From assembly GCA_964629505.1 (NCBI GenBank), contig CAZVQR010000030.1, positions 1 through 7,709 on the forward strand: a stretch of DNA of 7,709 nt, given 5' to 3'. How positions within the stretch are numbered: position 1 is the first letter of the stretch; the number at the start of each line of letters is the position of its first letter. Position numbers and translations under genes: made by a program. The notes beneath the pieces are model-generated. The model saw nothing but the letters and a program-made list of their open reading frames with translations. It had not been told where the DNA came from and searched no databases. Source of the DNA: 2-02-FULL-44-35 sp964629505. GTDB lineage: Bacteria > Patescibacteriota > Minisyncoccia > Phycocordibacterales > DSPV01. Shown here piece by piece: positions 5,575 through 7,709 of this stretch.

Positions 5575-5583
5575 TTTTTGTTT
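5556..5583 (+). terminator. Probable terminator overlapping the stop of the 43-residue ORF
   Basis: CAAGC (5556-5560) and GCTTG (5565-5569) form a stem around AACT; AAAAATC and GATTTTT (to 5579) can add an outer stem, and GATTTTTGTTTG supplies the U-rich tail. The hairpin is built from the last codons of the ORF. Confidence 0.5.
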
Positions 5584-5586
5584 GTT

Positions 5587-5612
5587 ACCCCCTTGCAGGG
5601 GAGGGCCGAAGC
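5587..5612. repeat. Small hairpin, possibly a degenerate member of the dispersed repeat
   Basis: CCCCT (5589-5593) pairs with AGGGG (5597-5601) around TGC. The surrounding order, ACCC, then hairpin, GGGC, CGAAGCC, recalls the two well-preserved repeat copies (ACCC, hairpin, GGGC, TCCGACGC). The match is too short to be sure. Confidence 0.25.
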
Positions 5613-5662
5613 CATTTGTAATAAGATATTAGCAAAGTAGCATATTAGAGTCAAGCACAGTT

Positions 5663-6376
5663 ATGCTTTATTTAATCCACGGCAATGATTTTGAAAAGGC
5701 GCGGGGGAAGGCGCGCGAGTTGATTGCCGCCTTGCAAAAAAAGAAGCCCGATGCCGAGGTTTTTCGGTTGGAAGATGAAATGGTCAGCGAAGGTAAATTA
5801 GTTGAACTGGCTGGCAGCCAAGGACTTTTTGAAAGAAAATATATCGTTTTTGCCGACAATGTTTTTCGTTCTGAAGAAGCTAAAGAAATTGTGTTGGGAA
5901 AGTTGAAGATGTTAGCTGAATCGGAAAATATTTTCATTTTTTTGGAAGATGAATTGAACAAAACTGATTTGAAAGAACTGGAAAAATTTGCCGAGAAAGT
6001 TCAGCAATTTTCTAGCCCGCTCAAAAAAGAAAAGCCATTTAATATTTTTACTTTGACTGAAATGCTGGGTCGGCGGGAAAAAAGGGGACTCTGGATTTTA
6101 TACCAAAAAGCGCTCGCCCAAGGGCTCGCGCCGGAGGAAATCCACGGTGTGTTGTTTTGGCAAATCAAAGCGATGCTGGCGGCGATGTTGACGAAAACCG
6201 CTGAAGAGGCGGGGTTCAAACCTTTTGTTTTTCAAAAGTCACGCGCTTTCGCCAAAAACTATTCCGTCGCTGAACTGAAAAATTTGTCAGCAAAAATGGT
6301 TGCCGTTTACCATAACGCCCGCCGCCGCGGTCCGGATTTAGACATAGCGTTGGAAAGGTTGATTTTGGAGATTTGA
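5663..6376 (+). CDS. holA: DNA polymerase III delta subunit (HolA-like)
   Basis: HolA opens the sliding-clamp ring within the clamp loader. The 237-residue product starts MLYLIHGNDFEKAR, the characteristic N-terminal strand and glycine turn of delta (Y-L-I-H-G-N-D), continues with F-E-R-K-Y-I-V-F and I-F-I-F-L-E-D segments matching the alternating strands of the N-terminal domain, and ends DLDIALERLILEI, the typical last helix. It is roughly 100 residues shorter than E. coli HolA (about 340), as expected for a compact CPR version; both ends are present, so it is not truncated. No Shine-Dalgarno precedes the ATG. The nearest -10-like box is TAAGAT (5622-5627), giving a leader of about 30 nt. 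The tRNA-Lys gene follows 24 nt downstream with its own -10. Delta subunits diverge strongly, so the assignment rests mainly on the ends and on secondary-structure pattern. Confidence 0.85.
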   Translation: MLYLIHGNDFEKARGKARELIAALQKKKPDAEVFRLEDEMVSEGKLVELAGSQGLFERKYIVFADNVFRSEEAKEIVLGKLKMLAESENIFIFLEDELNKTDLKELEKFAEKVQQFSSPLKKEKPFNIFTLTEMLGRREKRGLWILYQKALAQGLAPEEIHGVLFWQIKAMLAAMLTKTAEEAGFKPFVFQKSRAFAKNYSVAELKNLSAKMVAVYHNARRRGPDLDIALERLILEI

Positions 6377-6383
6377 GTTTTTG

Positions 6384-6392
6384 TGTTATAAA
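6384..6392 (+). promoter_or_regulatory. Extended -10 promoter of tRNA-Lys
   Basis: TGTTATAAA (TGn plus TATAAA) ends 8 nt before the mature 5' end of the tRNA, so the transcript would need almost no 5' trimming. It sits just after the holA stop. Confidence 0.5.
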
Positions 6393-6400
6393 ATAATAAT

Positions 6401-6471
6401 CCGCCCATAGCTTAGTGGCAAAGCAATCGCCTTTTAAGCGATCGATCCTGGTCCGATTCCAGGTGGGCGGA
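6401..6471 (+). tRNA. trnK: tRNA-Lys (anticodon UUU)
   Basis: The cloverleaf folds fully: acceptor CCGCCCA/TGGGCGG (6401-6407 with 6464-6470), D stem GCTT/AAGC with a 7-nt loop containing GG, anticodon stem ATCGC/GCGAT with loop CTTTTAA, anticodon TTT at 6433-6435, and T stem CCTGG/CCAGG. The discriminator is A6471 and CCA is not encoded. Two oddities: the T loop reads TCCGATT, so position 55 is C instead of the near-universal U (pseudouridine 55), and the variable loop is only 4 nt (CGAT). A37 is the site that TsaE, encoded upstream, helps modify to t6A. The DoxX stop codon lies 7 nt after the discriminator on the opposite strand. Confidence 0.93.
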
Positions 6472-6477
6472 AAAATT

Positions 6478-6882
6478 TTACAGCGGTAAGTCAAAGGCGA
6501 GGGCGCCGGGACCGGTGAGGAGCAAGGAAAGATTGATGACCAAAAGCAAGAGATAGAAACTTACTTTACTTGGCAAAGCCGCAGGTTTTTTGATTTTTAG
6601 AATGATGTAAGTGAGAGAAATTATTGCTAGCGTTAGGGCGGCCGCTTGGACTAAAAATCCGACTAATAAGAAAATGCCGGCGATGAGTTCCAAAATACCG
6701 ACGGCCAGAATAATTTGTTTGGCGGATTTTATACCCGCTGACTCAAAATGGTCAGTCCACTCGGTTTTGCGGGTGAAAGTTTTTTGATAACCGTCGAAGA
6801 TGAAAACCAAAGCGGCGACCAACCGGATAATCGTTGGCGCGAAAAAGGAAAAGTTGAAAAGGGAAGGAAAAATGCTTAGCAT
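6478..6882 (-). CDS. DoxX-family integral membrane protein
   Basis: The product is 134 residues with four hydrophobic segments (about 14-31, 56-80, 81-97, 104-122), as in the DoxX family (about 130-150 aa). Family signatures are I-I-R-L-V-A-A-L-V-F-I-F-D-G-Y-Q-K-T-F near 18-36, where DoxX proteins have a G-x-x-K pattern after the first helix; E-L-I-A-G-I-F-L-L-V-G in helix 2; and the closing L-L-L-T-G-P-G-A-L-A-F-D. DoxX proteins sit in the cytoplasmic membrane and some are linked to quinone or thiosulfate redox chemistry or to superoxide dismutase complexes, but the family role is loosely defined and none can be assigned here. The gene converges on tRNA-Lys (6-nt gap) and diverges from the methyltransferase gene (6 nt between start codons). 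No Shine-Dalgarno; an extended -10 lies 9 nt upstream. Confidence 0.85.
   Translation of the reverse strand: MLSIFPSLFNFSFFAPTIIRLVAALVFIFDGYQKTFTRKTEWTDHFESAGIKSAKQIILAVGILELIAGIFLLVGFLVQAAALTLAIISLTYIILKIKKPAALPSKVSFYLLLLVINLSLLLTGPGALAFDLPL
6854..6882 (+). promoter_or_regulatory. Putative promoter of the RNA methyltransferase gene
   Basis: TTGAAA (6854-6859), a 17-bp spacer and TAGCAT (6877-6882) end exactly 6 nt before GTG 6889, the same spacing as at tsaE and the pilB-like gene. The site lies entirely inside the first codons of the oppositely oriented DoxX gene. The -10 matches only 4/6. Confidence 0.45.
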
Positions 6883-6891
6883 AATGTTGTG

Positions 6892-6900
6892 AGTATAGCA
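6892..6900 (-). promoter_or_regulatory. Extended -10 promoter of the DoxX gene
   Basis: On the minus strand TGCTATACT (TGn plus TATACT, 5/6) ends 9 nt before the ATG at 6882. It lies inside the first codons of the methyltransferase gene. Transcription would begin 2-3 nt before the ATG. Confidence 0.5.
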
Positions 6901-7192
6901 TATTTAATTTTAGATAACATCCGGAGTGCCCATAATGTCGGGTCGATTTTTCGGACGGCCGACGCTGTTGGCATAACCAAGATTTTTTTAATCGGAACGA
7001 CACCGGTCCGGTTGATAGATTTGGTCGTGAGCAAAAAGAAATTGCCAAGACGGCTCTGGGGGCGGAAAAAACAATAGCTTGGGAATGGCGCGAGAACTTT
7101 CTGATTTTGGTACGCCAACTTAAAAAAACCGGCTTCCAAATTATCGCGGTGGAGCAAGATAAAAAAGCGATTGATTACAAAAAAATTAAATT

Positions 7193-7229
7193 GCCCCCAA
7201 AAACGAAAGTGGCTTTCGTTTTTGGGGGC
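7193..7229. repeat. Perfect 17-bp hairpin inside the methyltransferase gene
   Basis: GCCCCCAAAAACGAAAG (7193-7209) pairs exactly with CTTTCGTTTTTGGGGGC (7213-7229) around TGG. It covers codons for P-P-K-T-K-V-A-F-V-F-G-G, a conserved part of the SpoU fold, so unlike the polA palindrome it is not an extra segment; codon choice creates the symmetry. Confidence 0.85.
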
Positions 7230-7403
7230 GAGGTTTTGGGTATTTCGCCGGCCCATCTCAAACTTTGCGATATCATTGCCGAAATTCCAATGCGCGGCAA
7301 AAAAGAGTCGCTCAATGTCTCGGTTGCCGTCGGCGTCGCGCTGTTTAGGATTTTAGAGATTTAACAATACCAAATTCTTTATTGGCAATTTCGCCGCAGT
7401 AGT

Positions 7404-7490
7404 AAAATTTTTTCCGCTTCACCCTTCCCCGAAGCGGGGTGGGCTCCGACGCGTATAAAAATTTCCAAGTTCTACCTCGCTTTATAATTT
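7404..7490. repeat. Dispersed palindromic repeat, copy 2
   Basis: This is the second copy of the unit at 806-896. The hairpin here is CCCCG (7427-7431)/CGGGG (7435-7439) with the same AAG loop: relative to copy 1, one base pair has been lost from both arms together, so pairing and loop are kept. The flanks ACCCTT and TGGGCTCCGACGCGT are shared. Confidence 0.8.
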
Positions 7491-7527
7491 TATTAACAAA
7501 TTCGTTGGGGGTGTATATTTCTGGAAG

Positions 7528-7582
7528 TTTCTGTGAGATTCAGATTCTCACAACTCTTGTGAGAATCTGAATCTCACAGAAA
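7528..7582. repeat. Perfect 25-bp inverted repeat, 5-nt loop
   Basis: 7528-7552 is the exact reverse complement of 7558-7582, with ACTCT as loop. Each arm is itself an imperfect palindrome (GTGAGA ... TCTCAC), so the DNA could form one long stem or two smaller ones. No T tract follows on either strand, so it is not a standard terminator, though it may stabilise the mRNA ends of both convergent genes. Confidence 0.9.
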
Positions 7583-7606
7583 ATATGCGCCGATAAAGAA
7601 TTTGGT

Positions 7607-7709
7607 TCATTTTGTCACCAAACTAAACGCTTCCAGTCGGTCGCCGGTGGCAATTTCAATTTTCGCTTCCACTAAAGCGCCGAACTCGGAGTCCTTTTTG
7701 GCTTCTCGA
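7607..7709 (-). CDS. infB: Translation initiation factor IF-2, C-terminal fragment (5' part beyond right edge)
   Basis: On the minus strand 33 sense codons run from the right edge to TGA (7609-7607). The peptide REAKKDSEFGALVEAKIEIA is followed by TGDRLEAFSLVTK. This matches the last strands of IF-2 domain IV, where the family has a G-x-E-C/F-G segment, an I-E or V-E strand, I-x-x-G-D and then L/I-E-A-F/Y close to the C-terminus. IF-2 is the GTPase that delivers fMet-tRNA to the 30S subunit. The G domain is outside the window, so the call rests on a short but distinctive end. The stop codon abuts the inverted repeat of the intergenic block. Another beta-barrel protein with a similar tail is less likely. 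Confidence 0.68.
   Translation of the reverse strand, partial: REAKKDSEFGALVEAKIEIATGDRLEAFSLVTK

Larger units (their letters stand above)
6889..7364 (+). pseudogene. TrmH/SpoU-family RNA 2'-O-methyltransferase interrupted by a -1 frameshift
   Basis: The gene is split between two frames. From GTG 6889, 62 codons run to TAG 7075-7077 and carry motif 1 of SpoU methyltransferases (NIRSAHNVGSIFRTADA, residues 10-26). The remainder reads in the -1 frame to TAA 7364 and carries IAKTALGAEKTIAWE, motif 2 (FVFGGEVLGIS) and motif 3 (IPMRGKKESLNVSVAVGVALF), which bind SAM in the trefoil knot. Joined, they give about 158 residues, a normal length for a SpoU-only enzyme that methylates ribose in tRNA or rRNA. 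The upstream frame is family-like to GTTPV and the other resumes at PVDRFGR, so the lesion lies near 7002-7012, in CCGGTCCGGT, a tandem pentamer prone to 1-nt loss. The motifs on both sides are intact, so the break is recent, an assembly error, or bypassed. A 17-bp perfect hairpin lies in the motif 2 region. Target RNA cannot be told. Confidence 0.82.
7369..7606. mobile_element. MITE-like intergenic block with 18-bp terminal inverted repeats
   Basis: ACCAAATTCTTTATTGGC (7369-7386) and GCCGATAAAGAATTTGGT (7589-7606) are inverted repeats matching at 17 of 18 positions. They enclose 202 bp with no convincing ORF, holding repeat copy 2 and a 25-bp perfect hairpin. The right end abuts the infB stop codon; the left end lies 4 nt after the methyltransferase stop. 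No target-site duplication is evident at the ends (CAAT and TCAT). It could be a non-autonomous element, or an elaborate bidirectional 3' structure between convergent genes. Confidence 0.5.

Noticed and set aside
6984..6990. T-TTT-TTA heptamer as a programmed -1 frameshift site in the methyltransferase gene
   Set aside because: It is correctly phased, but slippage here would replace the family-like IGTTPV residues; a simple 1-nt indel about 20 nt later explains the data better. Kept only as an alternative.
6752..7256. Two minus-strand ORFs across DoxX and the methyltransferase
   Set aside because: They overlap real genes in other frames and lack coherent protein features.
7404..7582. CRISPR array in the right intergenic block
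   Set aside because: Repeats are inverted and of different families, with no regularly spaced direct repeats or spacers.

Overview
The window looks like a small-genome bacterium of the Candidate Phyla Radiation (Patescibacteria, most like a parcubacterial lineage). The pointers are a 789-residue DNA polymerase I whose proofreading domain has shrunk to a remnant, a very short HolA (237 aa), few Shine-Dalgarno sites, minimal gaps between genes, and only housekeeping and surface functions. This placement is inferred from gene architecture; no rRNA is present to confirm it.

Layout: (1) 1-774, minus strand, holds the N-terminal 258 residues of a PilB/GspE-type pilus or secretion ATPase that runs off the left edge. 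(2) 775-1053 is non-coding, with copy 1 of a dispersed palindromic repeat, three small hairpins and a strong promoter. (3) 1054-1287 encodes a small lipoprotein closed by a rho-independent terminator. (4) 1357-4169 holds tsaE and polA, separated by 2 nt. (5) 4170-4344 has the polA terminator, two adjacent DnaA-box-like sequences and a promoter whose spacer contains G9. (6) 4345-5307 encodes a cysteine-rich secreted protein of unknown function. (7) 5443-5574 encodes a 43-residue protein. (8) 5663-6376 is holA, followed by tRNA-Lys(UUU) at 6401-6471. (9) DoxX (6478-6882, minus) and a TrmH/SpoU methyltransferase (6889-7364, plus) are divergent with 6 nt between start codons; the methyltransferase is broken by a -1 frameshift. 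(10) 7365-7606 is an intergenic block with nested inverted repeats, ending exactly at the stop codon of an infB (IF-2) C-terminal fragment (7607-7709, minus).

The genes do not form one pathway. PolA and HolA serve DNA synthesis; TsaE, tRNA-Lys, the RNA methyltransferase and IF-2 serve translation (TsaE acts in t6A37 formation on ANN-decoding tRNAs, which include tRNA-Lys); the pilus ATPase, lipoprotein, DoxX and secreted protein belong to the cell envelope.

The unusual content is mostly structural. Long perfect inverted repeats lie inside polA (21 bp arms), inside the methyltransferase gene (17 bp arms) and between genes (25 bp arms). A 238-bp intergenic block has 18-bp terminal inverted repeats. 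A G9 tract sits between the -35 and -10 of the putative promoter for the secreted protein. Several genes carry an extended -10 box only 6-9 nt before the start, which suggests leaderless transcription.
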